Assembly: GCA_028689585.1 (NCBI GenBank)
Contig: JAQVCW010000015.1
Location: 33,251-97,250 of the forward strand
Source: Lachnospiraceae bacterium
Lineage (GTDB): Bacteria; Bacillota; Clostridia; Lachnospirales; Lachnospiraceae
Direction of reading: 5' to 3'
DNA length: 64,000 bases
The position numbers and the translations under genes were made by a program. Positions 36,604 through 44,717 of the stretch are shown piece after piece; within the stretch, counting starts at the first letter, position 1; the number at the start of each line of letters is the position of its first letter. Under the pieces are notes generated by a model, which did not search any database, was not told where the DNA came from, and saw only the letters and a program-made list of their open reading frames with translations.

Positions 36604-37929
36604 ATGAAATGTTGTAAAAAAGCAGTTAGTTTATTATTAGCAGGCACAATGGTATTTTCACTGGCAGGCAGCCTTACCGGATTTGCAGAAGGAGAAACGG
36701 CGGATGCAGCAGAAGAAGAAAATCTGGATTTCAGCAACTTTACAATTAAGGCCATTTCCAGCCGTGATACAAAAGGCGGAAATACTCAGACAATTGAAAA
36801 ACTGATGAATCAGTTTGCGGAAGAACATCCAGGATTTAAATATGACTGTGAGTATATTACAGACCGTGCATCTTATCTTCAAAAACTGAAAATTCTGGCA
36901 GCCAGTGATGAACTTCCGGATTGGTTTGATGAAAATCCAACACCATTTGCCCGTACTCTCGTAGATGCGGGAAAAGTGGTAAATATGGGGGAACTGCTGA
37001 AGGAACTGGATGTTTATGATCTGTTTTATCCGGTGGCGATTACGGACTCGTCCTTCTCCGATGGGGAAATGTATTCGATACCATGGGAAGGAAATGCAGA
37101 ATATTTCTGGTACAATAAGGATTTGTTTGCACAGGCAGGGGTAGAAGTGCCGAAGAGCTTTGATGAATTCCTGGATGTATGTGCAAAATTAAAGGAAAAA
37201 GGAATTACGCCGATTGCTATTGGCAATAAAGATCAATGGCCAATTTTACGTTATGCGGCTCAGATGCCATTTCGCAGAAACGGCAATGATTTTATCTATG
37301 GATTAAAAGAAGGAACGGAAAAGATGAACAGTGAGATCGGCCTGGAGTCTGCAAATTTTGTACAGACGCTGGCACCTTATTTCAATGAGGGCTGGGCAAC
37401 TGCAGAGTACAATACCGCAGTCGATCTATTTGTGGGACAGAAGGCGGCAATCTATTATATGGGAACCTGGGTGCTTCCAAGTCTGGTAGATGAAAATAAA
37501 GAGCTGCTTCCGTATATTGGATATTTCAAACTGCCTACCGTATCAGGTGATACTACCACAGGCGCAGACGACTATTGGGCAAACAGCGGTATCCAGACAT
37601 ATGTGACTACAGAAAGTATGTGTCCGGAGATGAAGGCAGTTATAAAATATGTGGTTGAAAACTTTGCGGATACTGCATTAAGTGAATTTGACATGATTTC
37701 TTCCATGGCACCCAAGGAAACAGAAGGTCTTCCACAGGTTTATCAGGATATTATCCATGATCTGAACAATGTGGGAATTGCAGGTCAGTGCTGGGATGTA
37801 CATTTGGATCCGGCTACTCTGGAAGTAACGGAAAAGGAAATTGTAAATGTGGCTCTTGGAGAAACAACTCCGGAAGATTATGCGAACAAAGTGGACGAAT
37901 CGATTGCCTCCTACATCAGTTCAAAATAA
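36604..37929 (+). CDS. Carbohydrate ABC transporter solute-binding protein (family 1), lipobox Cys missing
   Basis: 441 residues from ATG 36604, which follows AAGGAGGG; the ATG at 36580 would include that site. The signal peptide (KKAVSLLLAGTMVFSLAGSLTG) ends in LTGF rather than the lipobox LTGC. The mature protein has the MalE/UgpB-like fold motifs (MNQFAEEHPGFKYDCEYI, WFDENPTPFARTLVDAGKVVNMGELL, IPWEGNAEYFWYNKDLFAQAGVEVPKSFDEFLDVCAKL, KAAIYYMGTWVLPSL). It would bind oligosaccharides for the permeases that follow. Without the Cys it would be cleaved by signal peptidase I, if at all, and not lipid-anchored. Confidence 0.92.
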   Translation: MKCCKKAVSLLLAGTMVFSLAGSLTGFAEGETADAAEEENLDFSNFTIKAISSRDTKGGNTQTIEKLMNQFAEEHPGFKYDCEYITDRASYLQKLKILAASDELPDWFDENPTPFARTLVDAGKVVNMGELLKELDVYDLFYPVAITDSSFSDGEMYSIPWEGNAEYFWYNKDLFAQAGVEVPKSFDEFLDVCAKLKEKGITPIAIGNKDQWPILRYAAQMPFRRNGNDFIYGLKEGTEKMNSEIGLESANFVQTLAPYFNEGWATAEYNTAVDLFVGQKAAIYYMGTWVLPSLVDENKELLPYIGYFKLPTVSGDTTTGADDYWANSGIQTYVTTESMCPEMKAVIKYVVENFADTALSEFDMISSMAPKETEGLPQVYQDIIHDLNNVGIAGQCWDVHLDPATLEVTEKEIVNVALGETTPEDYANKVDESIASYISSK

Positions 37930-37959
37930 TATACCAAAAGAGAAAGGAGCGGCAGGCAG

Positions 37960-38829
37960 ATGAAAAAGAAAGTGACTCCCTGGCTGTTTGTAGGTCCGGC
38001 GTTGATTGCGTATCTGCTCATTGTCATAATACCGATTATTTCATCCTTCTATTACAGTTTGTTTGACTGGAACGGTATCGGAAATATGAAGTTTATCGGT
38101 CTTGGAAATTTTGTGAAGCAGCTTCACGACAGCACCTTTCATACAATTATCAAAAATAATCTTGTCTATGCCGGAATTAATACGGTAATGCAGATATTGC
38201 TTGGAATTCTGCTGGCCATCCTGCTGATGCATCTGACAAAGGGAAAAAATCTGGTAAAAACGCTATATTTTACTCCGTGTATCGTATCCAGCATTGCTAT
38301 TTGCCAAGTGTTTGAAAAGCTTCTTTCGAAAGAACCGATGGGTGTAATCAATGCGGTGCTGGGGGGGCTTGGACTGGAATCCATGCAGCGGGCGTTTACC
38401 GCCGACCCAAAGCTGTCACTGTACGTGGTGGCGTTTGTGGAGTTTTATAAGTGGTCCGCCCTGTATATGATTATATTTTACTCTGCTTTTATTTCCATCT
38501 CGGAAGACATTGTGGAAGCGGCAGTGATTGATGGTGCAAGTGGGCTTCAGCAGTATTTATATATTCGGATCCCGCTGATTCGCAATATTATCTTCGTTGC
38601 TCTTGTCATGGTAGTCAGCGGTACGCTGAAAGGGTTTGACGTATCGTATATTCTGACAAGCGGAGGGCCCGGGTACTCGAGCGAACTGGTCGCGACCTAT
38701 ATGTATAAGCAGTTATTCACGCAGATGAACTTTGGGTATGGCAGTTCGCTGGCCATATTCCTTGTGGTGGAATGTGTGGTGGTAGTTAGCTTATTGAAAG
38801 CTATTACGCCAAGGGATGCAGAGTGTTAG
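37960..38829 (+). CDS. Sugar ABC transporter permease, MalF/UgpA type
   Basis: 289 residues, six membrane helices, no signal peptide. The EAA loop that docks the ATPase is EAAVIDGASGLQQYLYIRIPLI, and the end is FDVSYILTSGGPGYSSELVATYMYKQLF, typical of MalF-like subunits. It pairs with the next permease. The ribosome site is AGAAAGGAGC. No ATPase gene is present, so a shared MsmK-type ATPase elsewhere is likely. Confidence 0.94.
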   Translation: MKKKVTPWLFVGPALIAYLLIVIIPIISSFYYSLFDWNGIGNMKFIGLGNFVKQLHDSTFHTIIKNNLVYAGINTVMQILLGILLAILLMHLTKGKNLVKTLYFTPCIVSSIAICQVFEKLLSKEPMGVINAVLGGLGLESMQRAFTADPKLSLYVVAFVEFYKWSALYMIIFYSAFISISEDIVEAAVIDGASGLQQYLYIRIPLIRNIIFVALVMVVSGTLKGFDVSYILTSGGPGYSSELVATYMYKQLFTQMNFGYGSSLAIFLVVECVVVVSLLKAITPRDAEC

Positions 38830-38841
38830 GGAGGATGGAAA

Positions 38842-39681
38842 ATGGTTAAGAAAAAAAACAGAGTATGCAGAACAGTTTTCGGAGTTCTGGTTGCGCTTGT
38901 GCTGTTCATACAGCTTTATCCGATCTTTTATATTATAATCAGCAGCTTCAAATCTTCTGTGGATTTTGCAAACAATCCGCCCTATACACTTCCGACAGAG
39001 TTTTTTATTGGGAATTATGTGACTGCGTTTACGCAGTCACATCTTCTCAGATATTTTTTAAACAGTATTGTGATTGCGGTATTTACTCTTCTTCTTCTGG
39101 TGATATTGGGGGCTCCGGCGTCCTATGCAATTGCAAAAATTCATTTTAAATTTGATAAAGCGATACTGGCATTCTTTTTGATGGGCATCATGATTCCTAC
39201 GTTTGTTACGCTGCTTCCGATGTTTCGGATGTATAATATACTAGGACTGCGGAATACATATGCTTCTCTGATTATCCCCCAGGTCGGATTTGGACTTCCC
39301 ATGTGTATTTATCTGTACACAGGTTTCCTTGAATACATACCAAACTCGCTGATTGAATCTGCACAGCTGGATGGAGCATCGCAGTTTCGAACCTTTCTTT
39401 CCATTGTATTTCCACTGATGAAAAATACAACGATGACGGTACTGACCCTGAACTTTATCAACGTATGGAATGAATTTACTTTTGCCAATACCTTTCTGAC
39501 ATCCAATGAGATGAAAACAATACCGCTTGGTCTGATGGATTTTAACGGATTGTTCGGATTAAAAGACTGGGGAGCAATTTTTGCCGCAATTACGATTACC
39601 ATGCTGCCGACACTGATCATTTATTTTATTTTGAATAAGCAGGTTATCGCTGGAATGGCAGCCGGAGCGGTCAAAGGGTGA
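38842..39681 (+). CDS. Sugar ABC transporter permease, MalG/UgpE type
   Basis: 279 residues, six helices. It has the EAA loop ESAQLDGASQFRTFLSIVFPLM and the family ending NKQVIAGMAAGAVKG. ATG 38842 follows GGGAGGATGGAAA, 12 bp after the previous stop. Only 23 bp separate it from the GH51 gene, so the transporter and enzyme genes form one transcript. Confidence 0.94.
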   Translation: MVKKKNRVCRTVFGVLVALVLFIQLYPIFYIIISSFKSSVDFANNPPYTLPTEFFIGNYVTAFTQSHLLRYFLNSIVIAVFTLLLLVILGAPASYAIAKIHFKFDKAILAFFLMGIMIPTFVTLLPMFRMYNILGLRNTYASLIIPQVGFGLPMCIYLYTGFLEYIPNSLIESAQLDGASQFRTFLSIVFPLMKNTTMTVLTLNFINVWNEFTFANTFLTSNEMKTIPLGLMDFNGLFGLKDWGAIFAAITITMLPTLIIYFILNKQVIAGMAAGAVKG

Positions 39682-39704
39682 ATACCAAAAGAAGGAGCAG
39701 GATT

Positions 39705-41246
39705 ATGGGAAAAACAGCAAAACTGACGGTTCATAAAACGTTTCAGATAGGAGAAATTTCGGAACTTCTGTATGGACAGTATTTCGAGCCTCTGGGAAGA
39801 TGTCTTTATGAAGGAATGTATGACCCAAAGCATCCGACAGCACAAAAGGATGGATTCCGGGAGGATATCCGGGACCTTGCAAGGGAAATGGGAATTACGT
39901 GCTACCGGTATCCGGGCGGAAATATGTCTTCCAGTTACCGCTGGGAAGACGGCGTTGGGCCAAGAGAGAGACGCCCGGTGCGGATGGAACTTGCATGGCG
40001 TTCTATAGAAGATAATGTACTGGGAACGGATGAATGTGCCTCATGGGTAGAAAGTGTGGGTGCGCAGAGTATCATGACCGTAAATATGGGAACAAGGGGA
40101 ATTGAGGCAGCCTGTGATCTGCTGGAATATTGCAACCGTGAAGGCGGCACTGCATTGAGTGAATACCGGAAAGAAAATGGACAGGAAAAGCCATATGGTA
40201 TTCAGTATTGGTGCATTGGAAACGAGTTGGATGGCCCATGGCAGATTGGTCAGAAGCGCGCATCCGATTATGCATGGCAGTGCAGAGAAGTGGCAAAAGC
40301 GATGAAACGGATAGATCCTAATTTGAAGATGATCGCGGCAGGCAGCAGCAGTATGACAATGGATACCTATCCTGAATGGGATCGGGAAGTGCTCGAGACC
40401 GGTTATGAGTTTCTGGACGGTATTTCGATTCATGCGTATCTGAATCGAAAAGATTCTTTTACTACAAGCCATTACCTGTCGCAGATCAATGCATTGGAAG
40501 AATATTTAAAAACGATAGAGGCGGCCTGTCAGCTGGCAAAAGCGAAAAACCGTTCTTCCAGAGATTTATTTCTGTCGATTGATGAATGGAATGTCCAGCG
40601 TTATGAAATGGTGGTGGAAAAGGATGATTATCATCCGAATTGGGATGTGCATCCGCCGGTGCTGGAACAGAACTATACTATGGAAGATGCGCTGCTGCTT
40701 GGTTTGGAGTTAATGACATTTATAAAACACTGCAATTCTGTTAAGATTGCCTGTATGTCTCTGTTGGTCAATGCACTGGCTCCCATTAAGACACGTACAG
40801 GAGGGGAGGCATGGCGTCAGACAACATTTTATCCATTTGCGCACTGTGCTCACTATGCGAGGGGAACCCTGCTGGATATGAGAATTGAGTGTGATACCTG
40901 CCAGGATGAAGAATTTGGAACGGTTGCTCTTGTGGATGCAATCATGACAATGGACGGCGAGGATGCAGCCATATTTGTGGTAAACAAAGCGGAAAAGGAG
41001 TCTGTGCAGTGTCTGGCGTTTCTGGATGGCTTTGAAGACTATGAAATAGTGGAAGAACTGGAAATGACGCATGAGAATCTGTTCGCAGTAAATACAGAGG
41101 AGGATCCAGACTGTGTCGTTCCCCAAAAAGTAAAAAAAGCGGATTTTCAGAATGGAATGCTGTGTACAGAACTCAGACCATTCTCATGGAATGTGATTCG
41201 CCTGAAAAGAAAGCTGATGTTCAAGAAACTGGAGGGAGAAGTATGA
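39705..41246 (+). CDS. GH51 alpha-L-arabinofuranosidase (cytosolic)
   Basis: 513 residues. The barrel starts LLYGQYFEPLGRCLYEGMYD and has CYRYPGGNMSSSYRWEDGVGP. The acid/base is Glu174 in IGNELDGPW and the nucleophile is Glu294 in SIDEWNVQ. A C-terminal beta-sandwich follows. No signal peptide, so it works on imported substrates. It releases arabinose from arabino-oligosaccharides. ATG 39705 follows AAGGAGCAGG; a longer frame from 39678 overlaps the permease gene. Its end overlaps the next gene by four bases (ATGA). Confidence 0.95.
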   Translation: MGKTAKLTVHKTFQIGEISELLYGQYFEPLGRCLYEGMYDPKHPTAQKDGFREDIRDLAREMGITCYRYPGGNMSSSYRWEDGVGPRERRPVRMELAWRSIEDNVLGTDECASWVESVGAQSIMTVNMGTRGIEAACDLLEYCNREGGTALSEYRKENGQEKPYGIQYWCIGNELDGPWQIGQKRASDYAWQCREVAKAMKRIDPNLKMIAAGSSSMTMDTYPEWDREVLETGYEFLDGISIHAYLNRKDSFTTSHYLSQINALEEYLKTIEAACQLAKAKNRSSRDLFLSIDEWNVQRYEMVVEKDDYHPNWDVHPPVLEQNYTMEDALLLGLELMTFIKHCNSVKIACMSLLVNALAPIKTRTGGEAWRQTTFYPFAHCAHYARGTLLDMRIECDTCQDEEFGTVALVDAIMTMDGEDAAIFVVNKAEKESVQCLAFLDGFEDYEIVEELEMTHENLFAVNTEEDPDCVVPQKVKKADFQNGMLCTELRPFSWNVIRLKRKLMFKKLEGEV

Positions 41247-42649
41247 TAATATCTGATAAACAGACCTTTGCCGTTCTGATTTCTGCCGGAATATTTTTTC
41301 CACCCGAATTTGTACCCGCAGCAAGAAAGGAAATTTTGGAAGCCATCGAAGCATCCGGCAATAATGCTCTGCTGATGCCGGAAGATGCTACTGGCTACGG
41401 CGGTATTCGGACACTGGAGGAAGGAAGACGGTATGCAGAATTTTTGAAAGAGCATAGAGACGAATACGATGGAGTGATTGTGTCACTGCCGAATTTTGGG
41501 GATGAAAACAGTGCGATTCTGGCACTCAGGAACTGCGGCGTTCCCATTTTAATACAGGCTTATCCTGACAGTATCGGAAAGATGGATGTAAAACACCGGC
41601 GGGATGCGTTTTGCGGTAAACTTTCTATCATGAATCAGTTTACGCAGGCAAAGCTTCCTTTCACGGCATTTGCTCCGCATACGATTTTTCCGGAGGATCC
41701 TGAATTCATAAAGCAGCTGCAGAAATTTGCGGGAATATGCCGGGTGGTGAAGGGCATGAAGTCTGTCCGGGCAGGAGCAATTGGGGCACGTACTACTCCG
41801 TGGAAGACGGTTCGGGTGGATGAGATTGCTTTGGAAAGTATGGGAATTACCGTAGAGACAATTGATTTAAGTGATGTATTTGAAAAAATCCGCACCGTGT
41901 CAGAAACAGAACCCGATTATTTGAAAAAACTGGAAGACTACAGAAATTACGCGGACTGGGGGGAGATACCATCGGAAAGCTTCCGGACAATTGTAAAAAC
42001 AGCGGTAATATTTGACCGGATCATTGACTATTATCAGTTGGACTGCCTTGGCATCCGCTGCTGGAATGAGTTTGAAGCATATCTGAAAATTTGTCCCTGT
42101 GTCATTCTGGGAGAACTGAATAACCGGGGAATTCCGGCAGCCTGTGAGGTGGATATTGCAAATGCACTGAGTATGTATGCTTTGCAGCTGGCTTCTATGC
42201 AGCCGACAGTCACGCTGGACTGGAATAATAATTATAACAGTGAAGAAAATAAATGCATTCTTTTCCACTGCGGCCCGGTACCTCGCGCCATGCTGACACA
42301 AAAACAGAAAATTGTAGATAATCCGCTGCAGGCAATGGTTCACGGTCCGGATTGTTCCTGGGGATCGAGTATGGCAAGGATTGCACCGTCTCCCATGACC
42401 TACATGAGCGCATGCACAGAAAATGGCAGATTACGATTTTATATGGGAGAAGGAAAATTTACAGGAGAAGTTATCGACGAGGACTATTTTGGAAACGCCG
42501 GGGTTGCAGAAATTCCGAATTTGCAGAATGTTCTGCTGAAGGCGGGCAGCAATGGCTTCAAACATCATGTCTCTGTTACCTGTGACACGGTGGAAGAAAT
42601 TCTGAGGGAAGCATTCACAAAATATCTGGATTTTGACATCATAACATGA
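41243..42649 (+). CDS. L-fucose/L-arabinose isomerase-fold protein
   Basis: 468 residues, with the FucI/AraA-type architecture. An N-terminal Rossmann domain (FAVLISAGIFFPPEFVPAARKEILEAIEASGNNALL, VIVSLPNFGDENSAILALRNCGVPILIQAYPD) leads to a second domain and a C-terminal barrel. LGIRCWNEFEAYLKICPCVILGELNNRGIPAACEVDIANALSMYAL contains the Glu/Asp pair expected for the metal site, and a conserved LFHCGPVP motif follows. In this operon it may isomerise arabinose or a related sugar, but the substrate is uncertain; canonical AraA is different in sequence. It is translationally coupled to the GH51 gene. Confidence 0.8.
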   Translation: MIISDKQTFAVLISAGIFFPPEFVPAARKEILEAIEASGNNALLMPEDATGYGGIRTLEEGRRYAEFLKEHRDEYDGVIVSLPNFGDENSAILALRNCGVPILIQAYPDSIGKMDVKHRRDAFCGKLSIMNQFTQAKLPFTAFAPHTIFPEDPEFIKQLQKFAGICRVVKGMKSVRAGAIGARTTPWKTVRVDEIALESMGITVETIDLSDVFEKIRTVSETEPDYLKKLEDYRNYADWGEIPSESFRTIVKTAVIFDRIIDYYQLDCLGIRCWNEFEAYLKICPCVILGELNNRGIPAACEVDIANALSMYALQLASMQPTVTLDWNNNYNSEENKCILFHCGPVPRAMLTQKQKIVDNPLQAMVHGPDCSWGSSMARIAPSPMTYMSACTENGRLRFYMGEGKFTGEVIDEDYFGNAGVAEIPNLQNVLLKAGSNGFKHHVSVTCDTVEEILREAFTKYLDFDIIT

Positions 42650-42699
42650 TACATGTTTTTCCAATGGAAAAAAGCGCAGCGATAGGATATAATATGGCC

Positions 42700-42796
42700 T
42701 GAGGAGGACCAGCGAAGCTGACGGAGCCCTGAGGCCGTTCTGCGAAGCAGAACCAAGACGACGAAGTCAGATTGCATAATTTGTGGAACAAATTAT
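42700..42796 (+). promoter_or_regulatory. Hairpin-rich leader before the response-regulator gene
   Basis: Several short hairpins in a row: CAGC-GAA-GCTG (42711-42721), GTTCTGC-GAA-GCAGAAC (42736-42752) and a palindrome CATAATTTGT-GGA-ACAAATTATG (42774-42796). All have GAA or GGA loops. Function unknown. Confidence 0.55.
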
Positions 42797-42836
42797 GATA
42801 AGCCAGGAAATCCGGTGCGCAGATGGAGGAACAGGA

Positions 42837-44318
42837 ATGAATACCATTTATATTGTCGATGATGAAAATATCGTTTTGGATGGATTGGTGAATTGGGTTG
42901 ACTGGGCACAAATTGATGTAAAAGTGCTGGGAACCGCATCGTCCGGAGTTACTGCGCTCAATGAAATTTTATATTATAAACCGGATGTAGTGCTTACCGA
43001 TATTCGTATGCCAGGAAAAAATGGACTGGAGCTGATCGAAGAAGTAAAGAAGACCCTTCCGGAAGTCAGTTTTATCGTGCTGAGCGGTTACAGTGAATTT
43101 GATTATGCCCAGAGAGCCATGCACTATGGTGTGAAAGAATATCTGCTGAAACCGATTGAAGAAGAAAAAGTCCTGGAGGTAGTAAAAAAGGTACTCCTGG
43201 AGCGGAAAGCCGTTGGAAGCGGTGCAATGTTTCCGGATAATCTGGAAACACCCGAAGAATGGGGACTGTTTCGAGTAATGCTCAATCCGAATCAGCCGGA
43301 AGAAAATATTCCGGCAATGACAGTTGCTGTCTGTGATATTACGGGGCATGTGGAGGAACTGAAAGATCTTGGTGAAATACTTGGAGCACTTGGTCTGGGA
43401 AAAAAAGGGATTTTTTATGCACGTAATTACATGGAATTTATTCTGCTTTTTACGGGAGAAGCAAAGAACGAGGTTTCTGAGCTTCTTCTGCAAATAGAAA
43501 CAATTTTGAAACAGGCATTTCATGTTCCGGTTCATTTTGGAATCTGCAATCGGGAAGAAACGGAATGTTCTTCTTACCGCGCCTATCTGCACGCCAGACA
43601 GAGTGGTCTGTCAGCCAGATTTTATTGTGTTTCCCATCTGTCACAGCCGCAGATTTCGCAGGAGTGGTACGAAGATCCATTTCACAAAAAGGAACTGTTT
43701 GAAATGCTCTGCATGGAGAAAGAAGAGCAATACGCTTATGAACATTTTGACAGAGTATATTATTCGGCCTGTTCTTTGGGAATCAGACCGCAGCTGCTGA
43801 AACGGGAGCTGGCGGCGCTGATACAGTACCTGAATTCGGCTTTTCGGGAAAAGTATGACAAACCGGTCTTGTCAGCCAGACAACTGCAAAGTACACTCAA
43901 CGCAGTCGATGATGCAGAGGACTTTTTGCAGCTGCGTGAAAATATTGATACCATTTTTCAGATGATGCAGAGATTTTATCAGGATTGCTGTCAGGATTAT
44001 CAGGTAAAAACAATTAATCGGATCAAAGAATTTGTGAACGATAATGTGGATCAGGCACTGGATACGGCAATGATTGCGGACTGTGTGCATATGAGTCAGA
44101 ACTACATAGGATGTTATTTTAAGAAATATACTGGAAAAGTCCTCAGTGATTATGTACTGCATGTAAAGATGGAAAAGGCAATCTGGTTTCTGGAAAATTC
44201 CAGTATGAAGATCAATCATATCGCTTCGGCTGTGGGATTTTCAGATCCTAAATATTTTTGCAAGGTATTTAAAAAATATGCTGGCATTACGGCATCGGAT
44301 TATCGAAAGAAAAGGTAA
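42837..44318 (+). CDS. YesN-type response regulator, AraC family
   Basis: 493 residues. An N-terminal receiver opens MNTIYIVDDENIVLDGL, with phospho-acceptor Asp55 in VVLTDIRMPGKNG and Lys in EYLLKPIEEE. A linker of about 260 residues separates it from a C-terminal AraC double HTH (about 395-490: FVNDNVDQALDTAMIADCVHMSQNYIGCYFKKYTGKVLSDYV...IASAVGFSDPKYFCKVFKKYAGITASDYRKKR). ATG 42837 follows GGAGGAACAGGA; the upstream extension from 42783 is not supported. Likely partner: the kinase at 34654. Confidence 0.94.
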   Translation: MNTIYIVDDENIVLDGLVNWVDWAQIDVKVLGTASSGVTALNEILYYKPDVVLTDIRMPGKNGLELIEEVKKTLPEVSFIVLSGYSEFDYAQRAMHYGVKEYLLKPIEEEKVLEVVKKVLLERKAVGSGAMFPDNLETPEEWGLFRVMLNPNQPEENIPAMTVAVCDITGHVEELKDLGEILGALGLGKKGIFYARNYMEFILLFTGEAKNEVSELLLQIETILKQAFHVPVHFGICNREETECSSYRAYLHARQSGLSARFYCVSHLSQPQISQEWYEDPFHKKELFEMLCMEKEEQYAYEHFDRVYYSACSLGIRPQLLKRELAALIQYLNSAFREKYDKPVLSARQLQSTLNAVDDAEDFLQLRENIDTIFQMMQRFYQDCCQDYQVKTINRIKEFVNDNVDQALDTAMIADCVHMSQNYIGCYFKKYTGKVLSDYVLHVKMEKAIWFLENSSMKINHIASAVGFSDPKYFCKVFKKYAGITASDYRKKR

Positions 44319-44386
44319 ATTTTGAATATCAATTGATGGCTGCAGGAAAATGCATAGGATATACTATACTGAAAATTATAATGGTG

Positions 44387-44426
44387 ACAGGCGGTATTCA
44401 AATAAATTGAATACCGCCTGTTTTTG
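44387..44426 (+). terminator. Terminator of the arabinoside operon
   Basis: ACAGGCGGTATTCAA (44387-44401) pairs perfectly with TTGAATACCGCCTGT (44407-44421), then TTTT. In the gap that follows, CCGGAAACAG (44478-44487) and CTGTTTCCGG (44570-44579) form a widely spaced inverted repeat whose role is unknown. Confidence 0.92.
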
Positions 44427-44624
44427 TCTTACAGGAAATTGCGTCCTATGAAATAAAAAGCACACCTTCTTATATATCCGGAAACAGACAAGTGAAACAT
44501 GCGGTTATTTCGAACCATGTACGTGCATACTGCGGATGAAAAAATACACACCATACTAAAATATAGATCCTGTTTCCGGCGGGCGGCAAAATGATATACT
44601 TGCGGTAATTTTAAAGAAAGGCTG

Positions 44625-44700
44625 TGTCAAGTTTTTTATGAAAACTTGACATGCGGTGTCAGCCTATTTGCCGGAGGCAAATTTAGGATAGGCTGATGTT
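44625..44700 (+). repeat. Two-hairpin repeat element before the GH30 gene
   Basis: Hairpin A: TGTCAAGTTTT (44625-44635) and AAAACTTGACA (44641-44651), 5-nt loop. Hairpin B: TCAGCCTAT (44659-44667) and ATAGGCTGA (44688-44696) around TTTGCC-GGA-GGCAAA. Compared with the 2.9-kb units, one pair in hairpin A, one in the outer stem of hairpin B and one in the inner hairpin have changed on both strands together. It ends 21 nt before the ATG. Confidence 0.95.
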
Positions 44701-44717
44701 AAAGGAAGGTGCTGAAT

